Of a stretch of 64,000 nucleotides of DNA, positions 55,119-64,000 are shown in pieces. Every line of letters starts with the position of its first letter. Positions within the stretch are counted from its first letter, which is position 1. The DNA lies in assembly GCA_029168955.1 (NCBI GenBank), contig JAPDOI010001826.1, positions 62,001 through 126,000 of the forward strand, written 5' to 3'. Source of the stretch: Aplectana chamaeleonis (lineage: Eukaryota > Nematoda > Chromadorea > Rhabditida > Cosmocercidae). The position numbers and the translations under genes are program-made. The notes under the pieces are model-generated. The model ran no database searches. It worked only from the letters and a program-made list of their open reading frames with translations, and was not told the origin of the DNA.

Positions 55119-55484
55119 CGCGACCTCACGCAGCCGGTGAGACTCGATCGCGTAAAGCCGGGATCAAACTTTCCGCGGCCAGTGACAGCGACAGTGCATG
55201 AGTCATGGCACTTGTCTAATCATCGGTCGTGATTCAAGCGCCAACCACAATTGTTCACCGCGGTTCAGCATGCCCAAGCAATGCAGCATCTGTATATACG
55301 ATTAAATTTTACGGAATCACGAAGGGAGATAAGAAATCGTGACTTTACTTTGCTGAGAAAGGATCTTGTGACAATTATCCGTTGCACACCTATGTAGATG
55401 GATAAAAACGATTCTGCCCCCCCCCCCCCTGAGCAGAACTCTCCCCGTTTTGGTGTGACTTCGGGAAAAACGCTCAATTCTTCA

Positions 55485-55933
55485 AAAGCAGCTTTCACGA
55501 TGATCACCCTCGATGACTTTCCACAGTACAATGATAGGCGAAAAGGATGCTAGGCTCCCAGTGCCGAAAGAACGATTGAAAACGAGCCAAAAGTGGTAAA
55601 ATAACGGCTGCAAACAAGCGTTTTGGTGTTCCATAACCACCCGTGCTCCAGTTCCGCCCCTCGATGTGAACAAATGGACACTCAGATTACAGGAATGATC
55701 AGGTCAAGAAAGTGCTGGTAAAGTGGGCTGATCGCCTGATTGCACTGATAGGTATCATCCTTCATGGCGGTAAATTCCTCCACGCTCAAAAATCAACGTA
55801 AACAAGAGAGGGCCTAATTTTGCTCAAAAACGCGTCTTTCGTGTTCTTTTTTAGCATGCCTTGCTATATAGGGCACCAGAACATCCGTAAGCCGTGGAGA
55901 TATCGGAAAAAAATTTAATCATGAACACTGCCT
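55485..55933. mobile_element. TTAA-type MITE, decayed
   Basis: The left terminus AAGCAGCTTTCACGATGATC follows TTCA. The right terminus AATCATGAACACTGCCT precedes TCAA. It is about 449 bp, abuts the next element, and contains no gene. Confidence 0.6.
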
Positions 55934-56431
55934 TCAAAGGAAGTGGCCGCCATGAGAAACGTTATCTAAAAAACTATAAAAACCAACTTAGAGAGAAAAC
56001 AGCTGAAAAACTATGAAGGTAGCGCGGTGAAAGACGGGCTAGAATAAGAGTTTCTAGGCCCCAAAGATGCCAGTTCGTGCACACGTGCACAGAGCAGGAA
56101 AAAAAAGATCGCAGCCTCATGCCGAGCAGTCAAAAAGCATCGACATTCAGAGGAAGAAATAAAAGCAAATTTACGTAAGGAAAAGAGTTGACCAATGAAA
56201 GCAAGCACTTCAGTCAATGTTTTTTTGACTAGGTGAGTCTGAAGGATAATGTTCACTGATTGAAATTCAATTTCGAGCCAGCTGATGTTCTTGATATCAG
56301 AGATCATCACTGCCGATGATGTGGAGTGCGCTCGTCCACCATCAAAAGACAAGAAAGTTCAGGCTTCAAATTTGGCCCGAAACAGCGGTTTTTCGCGATT
56401 TTTTTCTCATTGGTCGTACTACTCTGAACAT

Positions 56432-56499
56432 GGGGGTGTGTATACAAGTCTGTTGGTACCTGCTCGTTGGTGCCCCTGCTTCTACTGAACCCAGCAGAC
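56432..56499 (+). ncRNA. Putative HDV-like ribozyme, RTE B copy 2
   Basis: Same sequence as 32,215-32,282 at all proposed paired positions, so it adds no covariation. It does show that this 5' end is kept exactly in two independent insertions. Confidence 0.4.
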
Positions 56500-56645
56500 G
56501 TTTGAGTGTACACAGGGAACGTTCGAGCGATATGGCGTGCACAACTATATCGCGAAAGTATCCCCGCACATTGCATAAAGGTGTCGCCGTCCGGCACACT
56601 AAGGCCTCTGGTCCATAACACCTTAGGATCCGTACCTAGGGAGTC

Positions 56646-59632
56646 ATGGAGTCTTTGGCCACAAGCCTGCCAATTTCGCAACCCTGAACTGTCGCTCGCT
56701 GTCGAGTGATATCCAAAAAACTGCGCTATCCAGACTTCTGAGCTATTTCCATGCACCGTTTGCTGCTTTGCAGGAAACCCGCCTCAAGGATAGACCCGTC
56801 ATCAGCGTCGGAGAGTACACCATCTACTGCGGTAACGCTGACGATAGGAGAGTGGGAGGCTGTGCAATAGCTGTAAGGAAGGATTTCAATGGTATGGTCA
56901 AGGAGTTCGGCTCAACGTCGTGTCGGAATGCATTCGTACGACTGCGGGATGCAGAGGATTTCAATCTGTGGATAGTGAGTGCTCATGCGCCCACTGAAAC
57001 CGCCGAAGACAATTCGAAGGATGCGTTTTATGAGGAACTCAATACGTTGCTGGCCAGGATACCTTGTCAACATGCTGTTGTCGTGGGGATTGACGCAAAT
57101 GCGAAGATGGGACTTGATCAGGAATCCGAAGTACTCGGTAAATGGTTCTACCCAGTGGAGCAAACATCGGACAATGGCTACCGCCTTGTCGACTTTTGTG
57201 AACGCAGTGGTCTGATTATTGCATCGACATTCAAGAGGAATCATCGCCGCCATCAGCTTACGTGGCAGGGACCAACCCAGCTATCTCCAGAAGAGCAGCG
57301 GAAGCGGAAGATGACAACTTTGAAACTACAGCTTGACTATGTCCTGACGAGGAATATTCCAGTATCGGACATTCGAAGATCTAGAGCTGTGTGGGATGTC
57401 GCATTCGATTTGGATCACCGTCCTGTTCTGTTGAACTTTACTGCGAGGATTCATAAGAGGAAGCGAGGGGCTCAGCCTCTCCAGAGGATTGACATGACAA
57501 GTCTCAGAGATGAAGAGTGCAGAAGGAATTTCCGACAACGCGTTTCTATTCACATCGGAGTACGGACTAAGAAGAAACTTTGCGACGCGGATTCTTTTGT
57601 CAAGTGCATCCAGGACGCTTCGAAAGAGGCACTCCCGGTTGTACAGCCTAAGAAGAAGTTCGCCTACGTCTCAGAAGAAACAACATCTACCTACAACAGA
57701 GTATGTGCTCTCCGAACTGCAGGAAACTTCGTGGAGGAGAAGCGTCCGAGGAGGAAGTTGCGTCGGCAGCTTCAAAGTGACCGCGAACGAGAGTGGACGT
57801 GTAGAGCTAAGGAGTTCGAGAAGGCTTGGGAGGAGAAGAATCCGAAGAAAGCCTACACGTTGCTGCGACAGTATAGCGGGAAGATGAAGAGATGTTCTCC
57901 TGTCTTGAACACTACCAATGGAGTTGCAGTTGGTGATGCGACGCTGCCAATATGCCATCAGTACCTGAGCTCCCGCATGTTCAGAGAGCACATTACGATG
58001 TCAGTGAGGAACCGCCGACTGAGTCTGAAGTTTTGGATTGTGTCCGGAAAATGAAGAATGGAAAGGCAGGTGGAGATGACAACATCACTGCTGAAATGCT
58101 GAAAGCTCTTCCTCCGTCTGGGATTCGTGAAATGACCAACACCATCCGTGCCATATGGATGAGCGAAAGGATACCCGATTCGTGGAGACATGCGATCATC
58201 GTACCTCTTCACAAGAAGCTATCCGTCACGGATCCTAAGAACTACAGAGGAATCTCTCTACTTCGTGTCATGTACAAGGTTTTAGAACGTATCATTCTCG
58301 AGCGACTTATCAAACATCGTGAAGGAACGACCAGAGATGAGCAAGCCGGTTTTCGACCTGGAAGATCGACCATCGACCAAGTGTTCGTCGTGAGAAGAGT
58401 AATTGAATCGTGGCAGCGGTTTTCGAAGCCATTACAGCTTGCTTTTTGGACTTTGAAGCCGCGTTCGACTCTCCTCATCGTGATCGATTGCTCAATGCTC
58501 TGCGAGCAGATGGAGTCCCGGAAAAGTATGTTCGGTTAATCGAGGACATGAACAAAGGAACAACAGCAGCAGTTCGTACACCTGTCGGATTTACGTCAGC
58601 TTTCGAGGTGAAAACAGGAGTAAGGCAAGGAGCCGTTGCAGGACCGTTTCTTTTCAACTTCGCCGTTGATGACATCATGCGTAGAGTTGCAGAACAGTTT
58701 CCTGCGGATGTGATCCTAACACCATCAGGACGCTCCCTTGTCGACCTGGAGTACGCCGACGACATTGTGTTATTCGCTGAAAACAACGCAAACTGCAAAG
58801 GATTGTGAACCTCGTTTCGAAGTATGGCGCAGCCTATGGACTTCGTCTTCGTCCCGACAAATGCAAGCAGATGTGGGTCTCTCAGAGGCCTTCAACTGGA
58901 GTTTGTGTGGACGGACAACGTATCGAACTGGTGGACGATTTCTGTTATTTGGGCTGTTTGCTGAAGAACGATGGTAGTTATGCAGCGGATATTCGACAAC
59001 GATGTGCGAAAGCTACGTCTGCATTCAATTCTCTAACCAAGTGTTTGTGGTCTACCACCATCGCGAAGGAAGTCAAGTTGCGCGTCTACCTATCCGCTAT
59101 TCGCCCTATCATGATGTACGGATCGGAGACGTGGGCAGCACCGAAAACGCAGATGGAAAGGTTGGATTGCACGGAGAGGAAGCTTTTTAGGCGTTTGCTT
59201 GGATATTTCTGGCCGCGTGTATGCCATAACGAAGACCTTTACAAGGAAATCGATGCAGTACATCAACGCTTGACACGAGGGAGGTGCCAGCATCTCCTAA
59301 CGCCATCTCAAGCAGCAATGGAAAGTCGACTTCGACTGCTCGGGCATATACTAAGAAGAACGCCGGATCGTCTCGTACAACACGCTTTAAAAATGCTTCC
59401 AAATCCTGTCTGGAAACGGCCACCTGGGCGTAGGCGAAAGTTCTGGACGGATGTGGTTAAAGAGGATTTAAAGTCACTCGGCATCGAAAGACAGTTCAGG
59501 CGCGATGTTTCGTTTCGCAGGAAATGGAATAGTGACAGCTGGATGGAATGTGTTCAAATTGTGGCTAAAGACCGTGAAAAATGGACACGGCTGACTACTA
59601 GGACGGCACACCTCGGTAAAGATGCGGAATGA
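56646..59632 (+). pseudogene. Endonuclease-reverse transcriptase polyprotein, RTE B copy 2 (broken)
   Basis: The start ATG at 56,646 is separated from the body by a +2 shift at about 56,667. The long frame 56,768-58,054 holds endonuclease from QETR through GIDANAKMG and the linker. Its SDH catalytic triplet reads LDH (FDLDHRPV), a damaging change that copy 1 lacks. A 37-bp deletion near 57,955 shifts frame. Reverse transcriptase motifs continue at 57,952-58,539, with a lost T near 58,445. The frame 58,410-58,808 holds FLDFEAAFDS, GVRQGAVAGP and LEYADDIVLF. One A is lost near 58,792, and the C-terminal part is 58,805-59,632. Its lesions differ from those of copy 1, so both descend from an intact source. 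Confidence 0.9.
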
Positions 59633-59743
59633 CCGCGTCAGGCGAAAGCCAACCGATTAAGTCAAGTAAGTCACTCTGAACATAGAGAATGGCTTAGAGA
59701 GGAAAAAAAGACAAGCATAATTGATCGCGACCACTGCCTTCAA

Positions 59744-60363
59744 AGAATGTGAAAAGCGTCCTGCTGGCCTGTGCACTAGGTGCACTGTTGGCAAGATTTC
59801 GTAGATACAGTCCACAGCAACGGAAGAGGTCGGCAGTGCGGTTGCGTATTTTTACTAAGCATACTGTCTCCATGTCTGGCACGCTTCCAAGTTTACCTTT
59901 ATCCGATAAGGGAACGGCTGATATTTTTTTTCGGTTATGGTCTTTTCGGTCTCTTCAATTTTTCGCATTATTAATGCGTGTGTCTTTTGTAAAGACTTTA
60001 GGTGCCCAGGTTCTTTGTGTGTGAACTGAAAACTAGCCATTTCTTACCGTTTCTGGTGCTTTTTTTCTGTGAAAGTGCCAAAAAATGATAATTATCCTTC
60101 GTCTGTTTGCTTGGGGGCGCCTCTGCAGACGTCCTGCCATACCCGACGACAAATTTTTAATTGTTTTTGACTCTGGGAGAAAAATGCACAGGAGACGGCA
60201 CAAAGAATTAAGGAAATTGAGAAAACCATGACCAGAAACATTTAGCAGCTGTTGCCTCATCGATTAATGGCAAACTTGGAACTGAGCCAGCCATGTCTAC
60301 AGTATGCTTAGTGAGAATACTTACCTGCACCACCTCCTTTTTTCCGTTGCCACGGACTGTGCA
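59744..60363. other. Unassigned spacer
   Basis: No gene or shared repeat recognised. Confidence 0.35.
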
Positions 60364-60640
60364 CTGTACTTCTCTGGGCCGAATTCCGGTCCGCAGTCGC
60401 GTCTAGGCACGCTTTGCGGCCGCACGCGCTCGAGTCCGTCGAGTTTCCAGCGCTAAACCGACTCGATATGGCTTTTTATACAGTTTTCTCCAATTTCGTT
60501 TACTTTTCAGTTTCTATAACCCACCTAGATTCAACAGATCGGCGGCTGCCGCGCTGGAAACTCTTCCGACTCAAAAGCACGCTGCCGCAAAGCGTGTCGA
60601 GACGTAATTGCGGACCGGAATCTGGCCCAAAGAAGCACAG
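60364..60640. mobile_element. TA-flanked palindromic MITE, CTGGGCC family, copy 3
   Basis: A 277-bp relative of 54,430-54,708, with 'CTGTACTTCTCTGGGCCG' at the left and 'GGCCCAAAGAAGCACAG' before TA at the right. Confidence 0.88.
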
Positions 60641-60644
60641 TAGT

Positions 60645-60720
60645 GGGCATGAATCCTAGTGATACTTCGCGTTCCCCATTGAAGGTTAACTCAAACTCTG
60701 TGCACCTATGTGTATAGTAG
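60645..60720. repeat. Half copy of the 141-bp hairpin
   Basis: 'GGGCATGAATCCTAGTGA' through 'GAAGGTTAACTCAAACTCTGTGC' matches one arm of 62,561-62,701. The other arm is missing. Confidence 0.5.
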
Positions 60721-60923
60721 CAGCAGAAATAAGTTTCACTCTAAAATATTGATGCCATTCCTCAGCATGAAATGCGGTAACCTTCCTCCAATCTAGAAAT
60801 TCTCGCGCTCCCCCTCCCCCATGAAACTCGAGGGGCTGTTTTTTTTTGAAGAATTGACCCAACTGATTCGGATATAATTTTATTTGTGGGTCATGATAAT
60901 ATATGTACATGTCTGTCCGAATG

Positions 60924-61102
60924 AGACTGTCCGCCCACGCGGTCGGCGTGCGTATTGCGAGGTCGTCGCGAAGGGATTTTCCCTACTACCCTTCCCATGG
61001 CTGTAAACAGCTGCTGATATTCCTGCTGATCGATTTTCACGTCCGAAAACTGCCTCCGCGGCGACCGCTCGATACGCTTTTTGACCGCGTAAGCGGACCG
61101 TC
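60924..61102. mobile_element. Foldback MITE (179 bp)
   Basis: GACTGTCCGCCCACGCGGTC with CGTATTGCGAGGTCG is mirrored by CGACCGCTCGATACG with GACCGCGTAAGCGGACCGTC. The arms are about 46 bp. Confidence 0.7.
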
Positions 61103-62560
61103 AATTTCAGACATACTTTATGTCAGCAGAGTTCTTGGCCAACTTTGACGCATTTTCTATTCGCGTTCTGTGTTTGTGACACATCTAATACTATCTTGTC
61201 CAAATCAAATTAGGTTTTTTTCCCGAATTCGCTTAGAGACATGTTGTCTAACGTTGTCATGGTTGTACATAACGCCCTAATGTTTTGAGCTGCTATTCAG
61301 TTTCCATAGCAGATCGTTGCATCACGCTACTTCGCTAAGTCTTACCCTCATTCTTTTTACTCCTGTATCTTTATTCGTGAGAAATGCAAATGCTTCTACT
61401 ACATGCATATAATGATATGCGTGACAATGAGATTATCATCAAAACGAGATTACATGTGAAGCGCAACATCAAAAAGATTGGTTAGCACTGAGAACATTCA
61501 TGGAATATTAAAGAAGGATACGGCACGATGTGAGATGTAGGCCAATCCTTGTCAAATTTCCGAAGACCCAAAGAATTGGCATGGAACTATTCAAAAATTA
61601 TTCTTCTCGAACGAACGAATCTTCGATGAAATTTTATTCAAAATTTCAGCTATCGGAATCATCGAGATTTCCATGAGTTGAAGTCCACATTTTTCAGTCG
61701 GATGTTGATTTGAACATTTGTATCGGCAAAAGTATACTATCCAGCCTGGTAAGGTCTAACATACTTTCATGTACAATGCATCATCGTCTAGGGGTAATAT
61801 CGTCTTTATAGTGTGAGCAGCGTATTCCCTGGTTTTTCAGCCAACCCTAGCTCTAATGTGTGCTACTTGGCCAAGCAGTACTCGAGACCAGCAGACATTT
61901 CTAGTCGAGAAACGGGTGCGAAGCACTTATATCCGCTATCATCTATTTAGATAAGTCGAGTAGTCTCGAAACGATGCATAGCATGCCACTTCACTGCGAG
62001 TGCTATCTGTCTTCTTTCTAGAAATCTTTCACTGCACTTTGACGATTTTCTGTTCTGTACCCGAGACTAAGTTGTTTAGATACATTGTTACAGTCATACT
62101 TATTTAGGTTACGAAAGCTTCGAATATTCCCCTTGTTACACAGAACGTGTCAACTTGATCGGTGGAAAATTAGTCCTTTCCAACAATCGGAATGCTCCTT
62201 AGTTTGTTCTTAGCATTGGGTCACCATGAATGTGACCGTCATTTGCTGAAAGCAGAGAGGCAAGCGCTAGAATAGCATGAACAGCCGAAATTTATCTATG
62301 TTCCATGCCTGTCCCACTTCGGGTTAAGCAAAAAAGAGTCCCATGTAAATTTCTGCAAGCCTTCACAGTCAACCATCATGTTTCGACTTAAGAAGTTGTA
62401 GTCTGAGCACGATTTTAAGTCCGATGTTCGTGAACTGCATTCAGTAATGAAGCATTGTTTCTCTCAATTCAATTCTGCCATGGACTCAGCAGTGTTTATC
62501 TATAAAGTTCTTGCAGACTTTGTTCTCTTCTATCGATGCATGCAATATTTGCACAATAAC
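61103..62560. other. Unassigned AT-rich stretch
   Basis: No recognisable gene, repeat or RNA. A tRNA-like word at 61,785 is not supported by a B box. Confidence 0.4.
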
Positions 62561-62701
62561 ATCGGCATGGATCTTGAAGAGACTCCGCGTTCACTGTTGA
62601 AGGTTGGGGCGAACTCGGTGCAACTATGTTTTAGAATATGGCACGGAGTTTGCGCCAACCTTCCACAGTGAACGCGAGGTATTTTCACGATTCATGCCGA
62701 C
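62561..62701. mobile_element. 141-bp hairpin element, copy 2
   Basis: Same length and layout as 21,433-21,573: ATCGGCATGGATCTTGAAGA with GAAGGTTGG-GCGAACTCGGTGC, and the mirrored GCCAACCTTCCACAGTGAAC arm. Confidence 0.75.
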
Positions 62702-62726
62702 GCTACTTGTGTTTGGACTTTACTCA

Positions 62727-63044
62727 ATGTTTACACAAGGTGCCGAGTTGATGGCAAAACGCTTGGCTCCGAGCGAGATTGAACCAGCATATTCCCTCTC
62801 CGGGGAAACGCCTTATCGCACTTCACCACCGAAGCCCCAGCGCCGCTCTCACTCAACTGCTCGGTAAATCTTCATCGAAGCAACCGAGGCAATCGGTGAA
62901 GATTTACCGAACAGTTGAGTGAGAGCGGAGACGGGGCTTTGGTAACGCAGTGCGATAAGGCGCTCCCCCGGAAAGGGAATATGCTGGTTCAATTTTGCAC
63001 GGAGCCAAGCGTTTTGCGATCAACTCAGCACCTTGTGTAAACAT
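62727..63044. mobile_element. 318-bp foldback, 148-bp arms
   Basis: The arms 62,727-62,874 and 62,897-63,044 are about 93% inverted matches with a 22-bp loop. Ends are ATGTTTACACAAGGTG and CACCTTGTGTAAACAT-like. It lies 25 bp from the 141-bp hairpin. Confidence 0.9.
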
Positions 63045-63315
63045 ACCACAACGTGCACTGCGACGTTAAACTGCAATTACGGCAAAAAAAACATTCATAA
63101 AACGTGTGAGTTTTTATTGAATTTTGAATCTTATTCTAGCTAATTGAAGAGTTCAGGCATATTGCTACGTAGTGGTGGCGACCGCGAAACATACTGCTGG
63201 GCCCTTAGGCCGCGTTCATTCTTACCGTGACTAGCAACGGCAAAAGTGGACATCAGGAATATCGATTTTTGGTCGTTATTGATGGTAAACATTTGTAGCT
63301 TCGCCCTTGCTTTAA

Positions 63316-63773
63316 AGGGATCGTTCGCGCTGGAAATCAATTTCCATTTTTCAGGCACAATTTGATGATTGAGCCCGGTTGAGAACGCTGGCAAACTTTG
63401 GCGCGTCAAAAACGTTGGGCAATGAGGTTGGAAGGCGTCAAAGATGAAGATCCGCCACCAATTCTCACAGTCATCTAGCACTTTTTCCTAGAATGTTGGT
63501 GCGACCGTAAGACAACATGAAAAATAGTTACGGCACGAACTCCACATGCAGAACAACTCCGAAAATGACAGTGACGAGGCCTCCAAAGGCAGAAAAACTT
63601 CAAAAAGGATTTTGGCGCGAAATTCAAATTCGTGTTTACAATGTGTTCCGATTGACTTTTCTTTACAAATGAAGGTTTTTCATGGGCCCCTTCGAAATTT
63701 TCGTTCACTAGAGAGGCCAAGCTACACAAACACATGAAAAAATAATGTACGGTTCTCTGCGCGTACTATGCCT
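63316..63773. mobile_element. TTAA MITE, AGGGATCGTTCGCGCTG subfamily, complete
   Basis: This 458-bp element has TTAA at 63,312-63,315 and 63,774-63,777. It matches 41,736-42,060. The right terminus is GCGCGTACTATGCCT. Confidence 0.85.
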
Positions 63774-64000
63774 TTAAGTTGGATCTGGGTCTCACTAGGG
63801 AACCTCACATGGTGTTTCCCAGAAAGGAAGAGTAGTGAATGTATTTTGTTCATTTCTGGCGAGCTCTCTCCGAATCTGAAATCAGATCTTGCTGAAGACG
63901 TCTGAGATAAAAGATGAAGCCTGTGAAGTTATCAACATTTGTGTTTTATAAAGCTGAGCTGAACGACACGTTTACTTATTTTCCGAAAAATTTCTAGTTA

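Larger units (their letters stand above)
56432..59672 (+). mobile_element. RTE-clade non-LTR retrotransposon, family B copy 2
   Basis: Full-span copy starting GGGGGTGTG, flanked by the 11-bp duplication ACTCTGAACAT (56,421-56,431 and 59,673-59,683). It carries the 25 bp missing from copy 1 at 32,889 but has its own 37-bp deletion near 57,955. The 3' tail is 'GTCAAGTAAGTC'. Confidence 0.95.
55938..59739. mobile_element. TTAA-type MITE split by RTE family B copy 2
   Basis: The left terminus AGGAAGTGGCCGCCAT and right terminus ATCGCGACCACTGCC(T) are inverted matches, with TCAA on both sides (55,934-55,937 and 59,740-59,743). The retrotransposon at 56,432-59,672 lies inside. Without it the MITE is about 550 bp. 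Confidence 0.65.

Noticed and set aside
61780..61830. tRNA-like start 'TCGTCTAGGGGTAATATC'
   Set aside because: No B box or acceptor pairing within 80 bp.

Overview
This looks like intergenic, repeat-saturated nuclear DNA of a nematode, most likely a strongylid such as a hookworm. That attribution rests on RTE-clade retrotransposons, a Penelope-like GIY-YIG fragment, sequences resembling the nematode SL1 spliced leader, and the 'GGGGTGTGCGGCAA/CGGCAAACGG' repeat type I associate with nematodes. It is inference; no single-copy host gene in the window fixes the species. I see no prokaryotic architecture, rRNA, convincing tRNA or complete host gene. Two short stretches with good splice signals (18,784-18,849 and 39,728-39,785) are the only exon candidates.

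The coding content is almost entirely retroelement. RTE family A lies on the minus strand in two copies: 55-3,519 (old, deleted, hit by a MITE) and 49,000-52,239 (one frameshift, two endonuclease substitutions). RTE family B lies on the plus strand in two very similar copies: 32,215-35,467 and 56,432-59,672. All four end in short target-site duplications. A Penelope-like 3' fragment (about 4,937-5,880) keeps a GIY-YIG endonuclease and a degenerate hammerhead-like motif. A CR1-group LINE tail sits at 15,277-16,500.

Most remaining sequence is non-autonomous DNA transposons. The dominant superfamily has TTAA duplications and termini of the form AGGCAGTGTTCACGAT. About twenty copies of several subfamilies are nested or abutted, often sharing one TTAA. 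Other groups are TA-flanked palindromes (14,904; 46,440; 54,430; 60,364), TAA-flanked Harbinger-like MITEs (10,791; 19,440), a CTCAGAAAA-ended TIR element (6,964 and 43,760), and many foldbacks. A GC-rich composite bounded by inverted arms fills 23,697-29,364.

Tandem repeats include a 42-bp minisatellite of about 60 units (35,850-38,440), a (TTA)n tract (20,989-21,291), about 22-bp repeats inside a foldback (24,440-25,010), and degenerate arrays at 11,470-11,880, 13,780-14,480 and 18,975-19,305.

The points most worth following are these. Both RTE families have 5' ends that can be drawn as HDV-like nested-pseudoknot ribozymes and share the motif CTCGTTGGTG. The Penelope fragment has a hammerhead-like motif. 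An RTE paralogue provides an empty site proving TTAA target choice. A repeated element carries an SL1-like 22-mer followed by GT.
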